The position numbers were made by a program, and so were the translations under genes. From Maribacter zhoushanensis (GTDB taxonomy: Bacteria > Bacteroidota > Bacteroidia > Flavobacteriales > Flavobacteriaceae), in the NCBI RefSeq assembly GCF_029350975.1, contig NZ_JARKMR010000004.1, positions 144,854 through 208,853 of the forward strand: 64,000 nt of DNA, read 5' to 3'. The notes under the pieces are model-generated. The model was not told the DNA's origin. It saw nothing but the letters and a program-made list of their open reading frames with translations, and made no database searches. Positions 1 through 8,901 of the stretch are shown piece after piece (within the stretch, counting starts at the first letter, position 1; each line of letters begins with the position of its first letter).

Positions 1-423
1 AGGTTCACGATACTAAGGTTATCGTAATAGACCGTTCCCGGGTTTTGCGAGGCATAGTTCGTGAACAGCCAGATATCAAGCGTGGTAAGGTTCGCAGGGA
101 CCGTGAAAGTTCCACTATAACTGTTCCAACCGCTGCCATAGGTATGCGAGAGCAATGCCGTGTTCGCCTGGTTGTTGCGGTTCACCTCTATCCTGGGGAT
201 TCCAGTGCTCCCCTCGGCATCCAAGGAGACCGATAGTTCGTCGCCCACATCTATTCCCAACACGTCAAGGTCCAGCGATACGCGGTAGCGGCCCCAGGGC
301 TGGCCACCGTCAACGTTGGATATCTCCAGCGCACACTCAGATCCGTTCGTGACACCCGAGGTGCCCGATACCGTATCGGGACCGCCGACCATAGTCCCGG
401 AGGGCAGGACGATGCCGGCCGAA
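1..423. other. GC-rich segment inside the left galactose-oxidase-like gene
   Basis: By hand count, positions 241-360 are about 61% G+C, whereas 541-600 and 661-720 in the same reading frame are about 33%. The shift happens around 405-430, at the start of the carbohydrate-binding-like module, and the reading frame is unbroken across it. The right-hand paralogue (11641-12100) shows no such shift. The segment continues past the left edge, so only its inner boundary is visible. A mosaic gene produced by recombination is the simplest explanation, but that is inference. Confidence 0.8.
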
Positions 424-3170
424 TCGTTTTTCAATTGGTTAGAACAACCATCTGTTTCATCGACTATAATTACTTGCAAATCAAAAACGGTAGCACAACC
501 ATTCGCTGTAGTCATCACAAATTGCCCTTGATTAGAAATATCAATTAAACCGTCATTTCTTTTTGGATTGCTCCCTTGAAATACTCCGGTATCTATTTTA
601 TAAACATAGCTTTCACTACCTCCAGAATTGAATGTAGGTCCGTTTTCTTGAGGAGTAGTAATATAATATTGATTGCTTGGAGTTTGAGCCCTAAGGTAAA
701 TATCCACACCTTCTTCTATACTTAATGCATTTCCTGTTTGCCAATGACCATTGATGCCTATACGATATTGAGCAATGATATCTTCAGTAGTACAGATTAC
801 AACATCTGGATTACCCGTATTGATACCCTGTTGATAATATTCATTTATTTCAGATTCACCTAACACTTTATTGAAGACTTTAAGCTCATCAATTTTACCG
901 TTTATTTCATCTGTTATACCACTTCCATTAGCATAGCTTGGCAATTCAGCAGCAATTCTCTCATCATAAAAACCAGAAGATGTAAAATGCGATTGTAAGC
1001 TTCCATCATCTTTAAAAGGAATGGTACCACTTAATTCTTTCCATGCAATCAATTTACCATTCGCATAAAGTTTGGCGGTGTTACCATCATAGGTTGCCGC
1101 CATATGTACCCAAGTATCCATTGGAGCACGCCCAGCATAAAGATCTACCGGTCCGTTATTGGTTACAAAGGCCCATTTATATAATGTGTTATGAAAGCCA
1201 AAAAATAAGGTACTTACATAATCATGGCTAAAAAGACCTACGTTTGCTACTTTTCCAGTTTCGGGTATAGTACTACCGGCAGAATTTCTATAAGCCCAAG
1301 CCATAACCGTTATTTGTTCATCCAACGATTGTAAAGATGCTGAACTAGGAATATCGATCAAAGCATTACTGCTGTGTTCAAGACCATTGAATTCGATAGC
1401 GCCACCAATAATGCCAGATGTCCAACTATAATTTCCAGCATTAGCTACTGGGCTTCCTTGATCATCGTATTCAACAATAGATGCATCGTTACTATATATA
1501 CTACTATCCAATGCATTGCTTCCACTTACATCCTCAAACTGCATATCAACAATTAAATTTTCATTGGCTATTTCCAATGAAAGGGCGGAACCAATTTTAA
1601 TGGTAGCGGCTTTGCTTGGTACACCATTATGGTCAAGGCCAAATAGCATGTAGTATCCTGGAGGCAACAGCTCTCGGTTCGGAATAGTTATATTGTAAGT
1701 ACCATTTCCCGTAAAACTAACCGGAATTCTTCTTTGCTCGTTATTTGTTGAATGGGTAGCAGCAGAAAACCGAACAAGACTAAACTCCGTAATTCCTGTA
1801 CTTGCCGTAACAGTAATGTTTGAATTATAATCTGAACTTTCTGGAGCATCGGAAATAATAGGTCTAATAGCTAAATCACCAGAAGAATCAAATAAATAAG
1901 GAGGACTATAAATCTCGGCACTAAAATGGTTGTTACATCCATTTAGGAGATTATCACAAAGACCGCCACCACCAACAAAAACACGACCGTCCGTCATTAA
2001 AATGGCCACGCTATGATAGGTTCTGGCCTCCTGCATCTCCGCAACGGTTTCCCAAGTACCCGAACCCCCGTTTAAAGACGGTGTATAGAGTTCCGCTACA
2101 TGACGAGCGCCCACATCCGTGAATACTGCTCCCCTATCAAGACCACCAGTAACTAAAACTTGACCATTGGGCAAAACCGTACTATTATGCATTGTTCTAC
2201 TTTCAGACAAATGACCTGCACTAATAACCGTTGGTGATTGAGGATAAGGTACATCTATATCTATAACATATGAATTATTTTTTGCTGGCGCAGTACTATT
2301 GTAACTCTCACCATAAGAAGTGGCACCACCAACTTTTAAAATTTTACCAATGTCGAACATTACGGTAGTCCCTTTCATTGAATATGTATCATCTGCCCTA
2401 AATCCTGCAGAACTTATAGAGCCACCCGGCACATCTATATCTATCCAATGCATTTCTTCACTAGGACCTGCATGAAATAATTTTCCATTAGGTGCCGGCC
2501 ATAGCCATACATGATTATCTACCCTATATAAAGGGTTTGTTTGGCTTTCCAAATTAAGATCATTAGAATTATAGATACTTTCACCAGTGATGCCAGGAAG
2601 ATTGATCCATCCAGATTCAGGAGACCATAGTTCAGCTGCTTTACCACCATTATTACCGGTACCATTACTCCAAGAACCGCCAACGGTAAATACCGCTCCA
2701 TTAGAAAGTGTAACATTACCTTGATAACCACGTGGAATGTTCATGTCGGCGGCACGTGTCCAAAGATTGGTTTTAGGATCGTAAATACTGGTACGTTCGC
2801 TCGTAGTACCACCGGCAGATAGTATACGTCCATCCGCTAGATTATTAATACCAGGACAAAACATATCATGATCCGTATCTGTCAAGGTCATACCTAAAGC
2901 ACTTCCTAATCCATTATTACCGCTAGGATCAAATAGTTCTGTATATGTATAGCCATCACCTATTTCATCAAAAGTATTAGGAAACTGGGAAGACCATGTT
3001 AACAATCTACCATCAGGAAGATTTGCCACAGCTACAGGAACAATTTCAAATGGAATTGGGTTGCCCCATTCACCAACTTCGTTTAAGGCTTGTGAAAAAC
3101 AAGAGGAAATATAAAATAAGAAGATAAAACTAATTGAAAAACGCCCCCAATTTAAATGATATTTACACAT
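1..3170 (-). CDS. Galactose-oxidase-like (AA5) secreted protein, 3' end cut by window edge
   Basis: The minus-strand frame is open from an ATG at 3170 to the left edge, about 1056 codons with no stop, so this is a truncated view and not a pseudogene. It begins with a signal peptide and continues with a kelch propeller closely resembling fungal galactose oxidase. The copper-radical residues can be placed: Cys105 (MFCPG), Tyr149 (RGYQ), stacking Trp167 (GGSW), Tyr385-His386 (TYHS) and His473 (ATHS), matching Cys228, Tyr272, Trp290, Tyr495, His496 and His581 of galactose oxidase. An early-set domain, a LamG-like domain (about 540-770) and a carbohydrate-binding-like module (from about 905) follow. 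It is a paralogue of the gene at 8902-14526, whose PKD array and T9SS tail are probably also present beyond the edge. Family knowledge predicts oxidation of a primary alcohol or aldehyde to give H2O2; the substrate is unknown. Base composition changes sharply near position 423. Confidence 0.9.
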   Translation of the reverse strand, partial: MCKYHLNWGRFSISFIFLFYISSCFSQALNEVGEWGNPIPFEIVPVAVANLPDGRLLTWSSQFPNTFDEIGDGYTYTELFDPSGNNGLGSALGMTLTDTDHDMFCPGINNLADGRILSAGGTTSERTSIYDPKTNLWTRAADMNIPRGYQGNVTLSNGAVFTVGGSWSNGTGNNGGKAAELWSPESGWINLPGITGESIYNSNDLNLESQTNPLYRVDNHVWLWPAPNGKLFHAGPSEEMHWIDIDVPGGSISSAGFRADDTYSMKGTTVMFDIGKILKVGGATSYGESYNSTAPAKNNSYVIDIDVPYPQSPTVISAGHLSESRTMHNSTVLPNGQVLVTGGLDRGAVFTDVGARHVAELYTPSLNGGSGTWETVAEMQEARTYHSVAILMTDGRVFVGGGGLCDNLLNGCNNHFSAEIYSPPYLFDSSGDLAIRPIISDAPESSDYNSNITVTASTGITEFSLVRFSAATHSTNNEQRRIPVSFTGNGTYNITIPNRELLPPGYYMLFGLDHNGVPSKAATIKIGSALSLEIANENLIVDMQFEDVSGSNALDSSIYSNDASIVEYDDQGSPVANAGNYSWTSGIIGGAIEFNGLEHSSNALIDIPSSASLQSLDEQITVMAWAYRNSAGSTIPETGKVANVGLFSHDYVSTLFFGFHNTLYKWAFVTNNGPVDLYAGRAPMDTWVHMAATYDGNTAKLYANGKLIAWKELSGTIPFKDDGSLQSHFTSSGFYDERIAAELPSYANGSGITDEINGKIDELKVFNKVLGESEINEYYQQGINTGNPDVVICTTEDIIAQYRIGINGHWQTGNALSIEEGVDIYLRAQTPSNQYYITTPQENGPTFNSGGSESYVYKIDTGVFQGSNPKRNDGLIDISNQGQFVMTTANGCATVFDLQVIIVDETDGCSNQLKNDSAGIVLPSGTMVGGPDTVSGTSGVTNGSECALEISNVDGGQPWGRYRVSLDLDVLGIDVGDELSVSLDAEGSTGIPRIEVNRNNQANTALLSHTYGSGWNSYSGTFTVPANLTTLDIWLFTNYASQNPGTVYYDNLSIVN

Positions 3171-3273
3171 ATTGCTCTTTTATAATCGGGGAATTACAAA
3201 AGAAAGCATAGTATTTAATTATTGTATTTTTTTATTATAAATTATCGATGAACTACACTATTACACGATGAAC

Positions 3274-3305
3274 AAAAAAAATCCCCGCAGAAGAACTGCG
3301 AGGAT
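3274..3305 (-). terminator. Rho-independent terminator after wzc operon
   Basis: Read on the minus strand, a 10-bp stem (one G-T pair) with a 5-base loop at 3305-3281 is followed by a run of seven T at 3280-3274. It lies 54 bp past the wzc stop and separates the export operon from the oxidase gene starting at 3170. Confidence 0.85.
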
Positions 3306-3358
3306 ATATAAATTATTCTAATTGAGTTTACTAAAAGTGTTGACAAGGTTTTACGTAA

Positions 3359-5737
3359 TTAAAACTTCCACCATTTTTTAACCGATTTTCCATAGCCATA
3401 ACCATATTTACCACCATAACCAAGGTTAGATTCTTTTACATCATTGACAACAAATGCCAGTCCTTTTAACTTACCTTGATCCCATAGGTTAATAGGATAC
3501 TCCAATACTTTTGTTTCAGTAACCCCAGCTCTAGTTACATATATAATATGATCTGCAAGGTCTGTTATCAACATAGTATCGGTAACTACCATTATCGGTG
3601 CCGTATCCACAATAACATAATCATACATTTCAGATACTTCGGACAATAAGGTTTCCATTCTATCACCCATTAATAACTCGGCAGGGTTTGGTGGTATTTT
3701 ACCTGAATAAATAACATCAAAAGTAGTTGAATGGACTAACATGGAGTTAATGATATCTTTAGTTTGAATCTTGGGATCATGAAGATACTCAGATAAACCT
3801 ATATCAACATTACCCCTTGAACGTCCACCTATTTTATCTACATCTTTCTGTGCGAAGTAAGTATATAATTTAGGATTTCTAACATCTCCACCAATTAATA
3901 AAACCTTTTTATTAGTATTGGCAAAAATCATTGATAAGTTAGAAGATATAAATGTTTTACCCTCACCAGGCACACTAGAGGTCACAAAAATAACATTGTT
4001 CTTTTTGTCACTTTTAGACTTTATTAAATAATCTAAGTTTGTTCTTAATATTCTTAGAGACTCGCTTAGTACTGAACGATCATCAGTCTTAATTAACATT
4101 TCTTCTTTACGCCCCATCTTAGGAAGTTCAGCCAAAATAGGAACTTCATTGATTAGTTTTTCCAATGATATCTTGTTATGGATCTTATTATCCATCAATT
4201 GGTTGGCATATATTACAGAAAAAGGCAATAATAAACCTACAAACAAAAATGCTAAATATACTTTAGGCCGCTGTGGAGAAACTGGCGCATCGCCCACCTG
4301 ATAGGCGTAATCGATAACCTTTGACTTCGGTGAACTAGATGCAAAAGTAACTTGAGACTCCTCTCTTTTTTGTAATAAATACAAATAAAGAGATTCTGTA
4401 GTTTGTTGCTGTCTAGTAATATCTCGAAATTCTCTTTCATTTTTAGGTGCCGAATATATTTTAGAGTTAATTCTAGACATCTGGCTCGACAAACTATTTA
4501 CTTGAAGACCCAAATTCCGCTCCATACCGTTTAAACTAGACTGCATACTTTGCTTTAAACCATCTAATTGTTGATCTAGGTTAACAATCATCGGGTTTTG
4601 TTCATCGGCACTTTTAAGCAATCTATTTCTTTCCAAAACCAACTCATTGTACTTAGCCGTGGTATTTGCTATGGTTGGGTCAGATAAACCAACATTTGAT
4701 GGCAATACTTCATAGCCAGTTTCGGAATTGACATAATCTTTCATTCCACTAGCTATATTCAACTGGGTTTTGGCATTTTCCAATTCTTGTCTATTGGCCG
4801 CCCCAACGTTTAAAGCTATGTTAGCCTCTCCTTGTATATCGGTTACACCTTTAGACGTTTTAAAATCTTGTGCAGTTTGATCAACAGTAGTTAAGTTGGA
4901 AGAAATTTCCTTAATTCTTTCATTGATAAAAGTAGAGGTTTTATCCGCTATTGCCTTTTTATCAATTATGGCATTGTTGTTATATGTTGCAATTAAGTTA
5001 TTTAATATATCTTTTGCTTTTTCTTGATTTGCATCCTCTAAAGAAATATTGAGAATATTTGAGAACTCGGTAGCAGGATTCACTACTATTCTTTCCTGAT
5101 ACCCTTCGGCAACAACATACAAAGGATTTACAGAAACTTTTATCTGGCTATCCTTATAATTATTGAAATAAGGTAAATTAGGCGTAATTACAATATCCCC
5201 AATCTCCGTTGGAATATTTTTTCCATAAGAGTAAATTTTAGAAGGCGTATCTCTATCCAAGCTGAAACCGAATGTTGTTGAATTTGAGATTTCTACAAAA
5301 AACTCTAATTTAGAGTTATTTACAATAGAATCATTTTCTAAAAAATTAACCTTAAATGGCTTATTCGAGTATATTTCCCTACTCTTTACATTACCCAACT
5401 CGGTTAGAACAACGTTCAAATCTAGATTATCTACAACTTCGACCAAATTTGAACGAGATCCTAAAATTTCCAGTTCATCTTCAACATTATTTTGACCTTT
5501 ACCTAAAAAATCTAAATCTGAAAATACCGATAATTCTGACGAAGCAGATTTATCCTCAAGAATTTGAATTTTTGCAGCCGCCTTGTATTTAGGTGTTGCA
5601 TAACGTAAATACAAAACCCCAAGCATTAAAAAGAAAATGGCCGATAATAAAAACCATTTCCAATGTTTAGAATATCCTTTAATCAGGTCTGACAGATCAG
5701 AACTATCTCCTAGAGAAATTCTTTTATTTTTTTCCAT
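3359..5737 (-). CDS. wzc: Wzc-like polysaccharide co-polymerase / BY-type tyrosine kinase
   Basis: This inner-membrane protein controls chain length and export of Wzx/Wzy-dependent polysaccharide through autophosphorylation on a C-terminal tyrosine cluster. The 792-residue product has an N-terminal membrane segment (about 33-50), a Wzz-type domain, a long coiled-coil periplasmic region with the GNVR-like part (about 380-480), a second membrane segment (about 485-510) and a cytoplasmic kinase. The Walker A motif (PGEGKT, about 588) and the A'/B motif (VIVDTAP, about 706) are intact, and the extreme C terminus is tyrosine rich (GGKYGYGYGK). Length is normal for the family. It is the last gene of a minus-strand operon, 20 bp after the Wza-like gene, and a terminator follows. 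No cognate Wzb-type phosphatase is present in the window. Confidence 0.95.
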   Translation of the reverse strand: MEKNKRISLGDSSDLSDLIKGYSKHWKWFLLSAIFFLMLGVLYLRYATPKYKAAAKIQILEDKSASSELSVFSDLDFLGKGQNNVEDELEILGSRSNLVEVVDNLDLNVVLTELGNVKSREIYSNKPFKVNFLENDSIVNNSKLEFFVEISNSTTFGFSLDRDTPSKIYSYGKNIPTEIGDIVITPNLPYFNNYKDSQIKVSVNPLYVVAEGYQERIVVNPATEFSNILNISLEDANQEKAKDILNNLIATYNNNAIIDKKAIADKTSTFINERIKEISSNLTTVDQTAQDFKTSKGVTDIQGEANIALNVGAANRQELENAKTQLNIASGMKDYVNSETGYEVLPSNVGLSDPTIANTTAKYNELVLERNRLLKSADEQNPMIVNLDQQLDGLKQSMQSSLNGMERNLGLQVNSLSSQMSRINSKIYSAPKNEREFRDITRQQQTTESLYLYLLQKREESQVTFASSSPKSKVIDYAYQVGDAPVSPQRPKVYLAFLFVGLLLPFSVIYANQLMDNKIHNKISLEKLINEVPILAELPKMGRKEEMLIKTDDRSVLSESLRILRTNLDYLIKSKSDKKNNVIFVTSSVPGEGKTFISSNLSMIFANTNKKVLLIGGDVRNPKLYTYFAQKDVDKIGGRSRGNVDIGLSEYLHDPKIQTKDIINSMLVHSTTFDVIYSGKIPPNPAELLMGDRMETLLSEVSEMYDYVIVDTAPIMVVTDTMLITDLADHIIYVTRAGVTETKVLEYPINLWDQGKLKGLAFVVNDVKESNLGYGGKYGYGYGKSVKKWWKF

Positions 5738-5757
5738 AAAATTAAAAAGTAATATTA

Positions 5758-6528
5758 TTACCTAGTTAGTACCAAGACTGTAGATGTAATCAGTACAGAT
5801 GCTATAGACACCCAAATTGATGCACGATTATCCAATGCAGAAGAAGTAATTGCAGATTTATTTGGTTCAACGTAAACAATATCATTTTGGGTCAAGTAAT
5901 AAACCGGTGAGTTCAAAGATTCTTTTTGTGTCAAATCTATTCTGGTATAAACCTTCGTACCGTTAAAATCTCTTATTACCATAACGTTTTGGCGTATACC
6001 CTTAATTGTCAAATCTCCTGCCAATCCAATAGCTTCCAATACAGTAATCTGTTCTCCATTAACAGGATATGTACCAGGTCTGGCCACCTCTCCTAAAACA
6101 GATATGGTAAAGTTCTTTAATCTAATATTGATGATAGGATCCTTTAAATAATTACTTAATTTTTCAGTCAATAGTTGTTTTGTTTCTTCAGGAGAAAGAC
6201 CAACAATTTTTATAGCTCCAAGTACAGGGAAATCAATATCTCCATTTTTATCAATAATATAATCTAATTGCTCCGGACGAATACCACCTTCTTCAGCACC
6301 TTTAAAAAGATTAAAGGGCATACTGGCCTGTGGATCTAAAGTAGAAACATTTATACTGATCACATCATCTATCTTAAACTTATTGGTGTGTGAATTATCT
6401 GAAACTATCGTCTCATAATCACCGGCATTTTGAAAATAAACGACATCTTTTTTAGATGCACAAGAAACTAAAAGTAAAGAACTAATGATAAATAAACTGC
6501 AAAGTTTAACTACTGATTTTCTGATCAT
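5758..6528 (-). CDS. wza: Wza-like polysaccharide export lipoprotein
   Basis: Outer-membrane polysaccharide export protein. The 256-residue product has a lipoprotein signal peptide with the lipobox LVSC (Cys23), a Poly_export domain (about 45-135) and an SLBB-type beta-grasp domain (about 138-200, VLGEVARPGTYP). A C-terminal hydrophobic helix (about 235-253) follows, where the Wza barrel helix would lie. It is shorter than E. coli Wza, with only one clear SLBB domain, as is common in Bacteroidota. It sits between the WbpM-like gene (35 bp upstream) and wzc (20 bp downstream), which makes co-transcription very likely. Confidence 0.93.
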   Translation of the reverse strand: MIRKSVVKLCSLFIISSLLLVSCASKKDVVYFQNAGDYETIVSDNSHTNKFKIDDVISINVSTLDPQASMPFNLFKGAEEGGIRPEQLDYIIDKNGDIDFPVLGAIKIVGLSPEETKQLLTEKLSNYLKDPIINIRLKNFTISVLGEVARPGTYPVNGEQITVLEAIGLAGDLTIKGIRQNVMVIRDFNGTKVYTRIDLTQKESLNSPVYYLTQNDIVYVEPNKSAITSSALDNRASIWVSIASVLITSTVLVLTR

Positions 6529-6563
6529 GTCTAGATTGTATAATAAAAAGGTTGATTAACTAT

Positions 6564-8504
6564 TTAAGATTTTACGATTTTTAATGATGGCGCCATTTCT
6601 TCATTAGTTTTGTTCGCATCATCATGCTTACATAATTCTGAATTATTTGACACGAACTCTGGTACTATTTTCTTCATTAGAACCACTGGATCTCCCGCAA
6701 AGAACATATTGGTAATACATAGTTCATCAATTCTAGTTCTAATTAATGGATAATCCAAAGCTCTTACCTTACTAATTTTTATTTTTTTATGATATGTTGG
6801 CATCGTACTTTCTCCATTGGCCAAAAGTTCTTCATATAATTTTTCGCCCGGTCTTAATCCAGTAATCTTAATATCAATATCTTCAGGGTAGTTCAGCCCA
6901 GATAATTTGATCATATTTTTGGCTAAATCAAAAATCTTAACAGATTCTCCCATATCAAAGATAAAAATTTCTCCTCCTTGCCCCATTGAACCAGCTTCAA
7001 GAACTAATTGGGAAGCCTCAGGTATGGTCATAAAGTATCTTGTAACATCTTTATGTGTAAGCGTAATTGGACCACCCTTTTCAATTTGTTTTCTAAATAA
7101 TGGAATTACCGATCCGTTAGATCCTAGAACATTACCGAATCTGGTGGTAATAAATTTTGTTTTGCCTTCTTGTTGCATACAGCTAATATACATTTCGGCA
7201 ATTCTCTTACTAGCTCCCATCACATTAGTTGGATTCACCGCCTTGTCCGTAGATACAAAAACGAATTTCTCCACTCCATGCATGATAGACAGGTCAGAAA
7301 TATTTTTTGTTCCGGCAATATTTATTTTTATAGCCTCATAAGAATTGTACTCCATTAACGGCACATGCTTATATGCTGCGGCATGAAATACCATATTCGG
7401 TTTATGTTCTTCAAAAATTGAATTCAATCTATTTTTATCCCTAACATCGCCTACAATAGGAATAAAATTATGAAAGCCATTTTGTTTTAGCTCCTGTTGC
7501 AAATCATAAAGCGCAGATTCAGCTTGATCAATTACAATTAACGACTTATAATCGTAGGTACAAATTTGTCTAACCAGCTCGCTACCAATAGATCCTGCAC
7601 CACCTGTAACCAAAACGGTTTTGTCTTTAAGCTCATTGGCTATTTTACTGTTATCTATATTGATCTGTGCCCTATCCAGAAGATCTTCAATTTGCACTTG
7701 CTTAATTTGTGATACTTTAAGCTCTCCATTTATCCAATCTTCAACAGGTGGAACTATTTTAACCTTAACGGGATAATCAACCAATCTCTCAACCAAAATC
7801 CTTAATTTCTTTTGTGAGATTCCTTTATTGATGGAAAAAATAATTTCACTGATGTTATTTTTCAATATGAATTCCTCCGTTAGAATTCTTCTACTAAAAA
7901 CATCAATTCCGTTTATCTGCTTACCAACCTTTTTATTATCATTATCAATGTAACCTAAAACTCTAACCTTGTTTACCGTATTCTGGGTCAAAGCATTGTG
8001 TGTTAAGATACCAGACTCCCCTGCACCATAAATAATCACATTCTTGTGAGATTTTATGTCCTTGGTCAATACGGCATTGTACATAGACTTAAATGCAAAA
8101 CGTGAAGCCGTTAAACCTATAAAAGAAAGTAAACTATATATAATTATAATGGAAAGAGGTATGGTGAAGTTTTCAAAAATGTTCAGCTCCTTATTGATCA
8201 ACACCATGGTTATCAACAAAATACTTGACAAACAAACGGCATTAAATATATTATAGACATCACGTACACCTGTATGTCTTATAACACCTTTGTAGGAACC
8301 AATGATTAAAAATGAAATTGCCGTAATCAAGCAAACTACCGGTAATTGAATCAATAATTGATTAACGTCAAAGTTGAATGTCAAATTAAATCTTATACAA
8401 TAAGATAATATAAAACAAATACCGATCATTAAAATGTCAATAGCAAGAACTATCCATTTAGATGCAAATCGATTTATATTATTAGATAAGTTAAAGTAGG
8501 TCAT
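6564..8504 (-). CDS. WbpM/CapD-type membrane UDP-GlcNAc 4,6-dehydratase
   Basis: The family converts UDP-GlcNAc to the 4-keto-6-deoxy sugar that feeds QuiNAc, FucNAc or bacillosamine synthesis. The 646-residue protein has four N-terminal membrane helices within about residues 15-135, a first Rossmann-like domain (CoA-binding-like, about 150-260) and the catalytic extended SDR domain. The nucleotide motif TGGAGSIGSE starts near residue 297. The active-site region reads STDKAVNPTNVMGASKR, where Met replaces the usual SDR tyrosine ahead of Lys, as known for WbpM-type enzymes. First gene of the minus-strand wbpM-wza-wzc operon. The partner enzymes WbpV and WbpL would be the genes at 42124 and 44801. 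The exact product (D-gluco, or C5-epimerised L-form) cannot be told from sequence alone. Confidence 0.92.
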   Translation of the reverse strand: MTYFNLSNNINRFASKWIVLAIDILMIGICFILSYCIRFNLTFNFDVNQLLIQLPVVCLITAISFLIIGSYKGVIRHTGVRDVYNIFNAVCLSSILLITMVLINKELNIFENFTIPLSIIIIYSLLSFIGLTASRFAFKSMYNAVLTKDIKSHKNVIIYGAGESGILTHNALTQNTVNKVRVLGYIDNDNKKVGKQINGIDVFSRRILTEEFILKNNISEIIFSINKGISQKKLRILVERLVDYPVKVKIVPPVEDWINGELKVSQIKQVQIEDLLDRAQINIDNSKIANELKDKTVLVTGGAGSIGSELVRQICTYDYKSLIVIDQAESALYDLQQELKQNGFHNFIPIVGDVRDKNRLNSIFEEHKPNMVFHAAAYKHVPLMEYNSYEAIKINIAGTKNISDLSIMHGVEKFVFVSTDKAVNPTNVMGASKRIAEMYISCMQQEGKTKFITTRFGNVLGSNGSVIPLFRKQIEKGGPITLTHKDVTRYFMTIPEASQLVLEAGSMGQGGEIFIFDMGESVKIFDLAKNMIKLSGLNYPEDIDIKITGLRPGEKLYEELLANGESTMPTYHKKIKISKVRALDYPLIRTRIDELCITNMFFAGDPVVLMKKIVPEFVSNNSELCKHDDANKTNEEMAPSLKIVKS

Positions 8505-8901
8505 TATGTTGTTTTTTATTGGACTTGTGGAATACGAATATAAAATGGGATTATTTCAAAATAAAAAAAACCTATTTAAATTCGTTTAATTCGCATTTAT
8601 CATCGTCTAACAGATTGATAGGTTAGAAAATAACAAGGTACTACCATTAATAACTTTGCTTTAATTACTGACAATCAGGCAAATTTACTAAATCCATTCT
8701 ATAAACGAATATTCTCCAACTATATTTCATAAAAGTGACAAGTAAGTTTTTTCTACTTAAGCGGACTAAAAAAGACTGACGTACTTAATCGACAATTTGA
8801 TGGATTTCAGCGTTTTGTTCGTTCAATTCGTATATACAAAAGTATCTTTGTTATAACAAAAGTGTCCCCGGAATGTAACTATATTAGATTCTACTAAAAA
8901 A
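8505..8901. other. Divergent intergenic region
   Basis: This 397-bp AT-rich spacer separates the minus-strand wbpM-wza-wzc operon from the plus-strand galactose-oxidase-like gene. No ORF or RNA gene is evident. A plus-strand TATCTTTG at 8843-8850 is the best promoter candidate. A second match, TAACTTTG at 8651-8658, is 243 bp from the next start and may be fortuitous. No exact TAnnTTTG match was seen facing the minus-strand operon. Confidence 0.6.
8843..8850 (+). promoter_or_regulatory. Bacteroidota -7 element (TATCTTTG)
   Basis: The octamer fits the Bacteroidota sigma-ABfr consensus TAnnTTTG. It lies 51 bp ahead of the ATG at 8902. A TTTG at 8814-8817 could be the -33 element, but its spacing is longer than usual. 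The same octamer precedes the genes at 18611 and 26878(-). Confidence 0.55.

Noticed and set aside
1..3170. Possible pseudogene, because no complete ORF of any size is present on the minus strand here
   Set aside because: Translating the minus strand from 3170 shows one continuous open frame to the window edge with all catalytic residues; only the stop codon is missing because it lies outside the window.
8651..8658. TAACTTTG as a promoter for a small upstream transcript
   Set aside because: No ORF or structured RNA follows in the 243 bp before the AA5 gene, so there is nothing to support it beyond the octamer.
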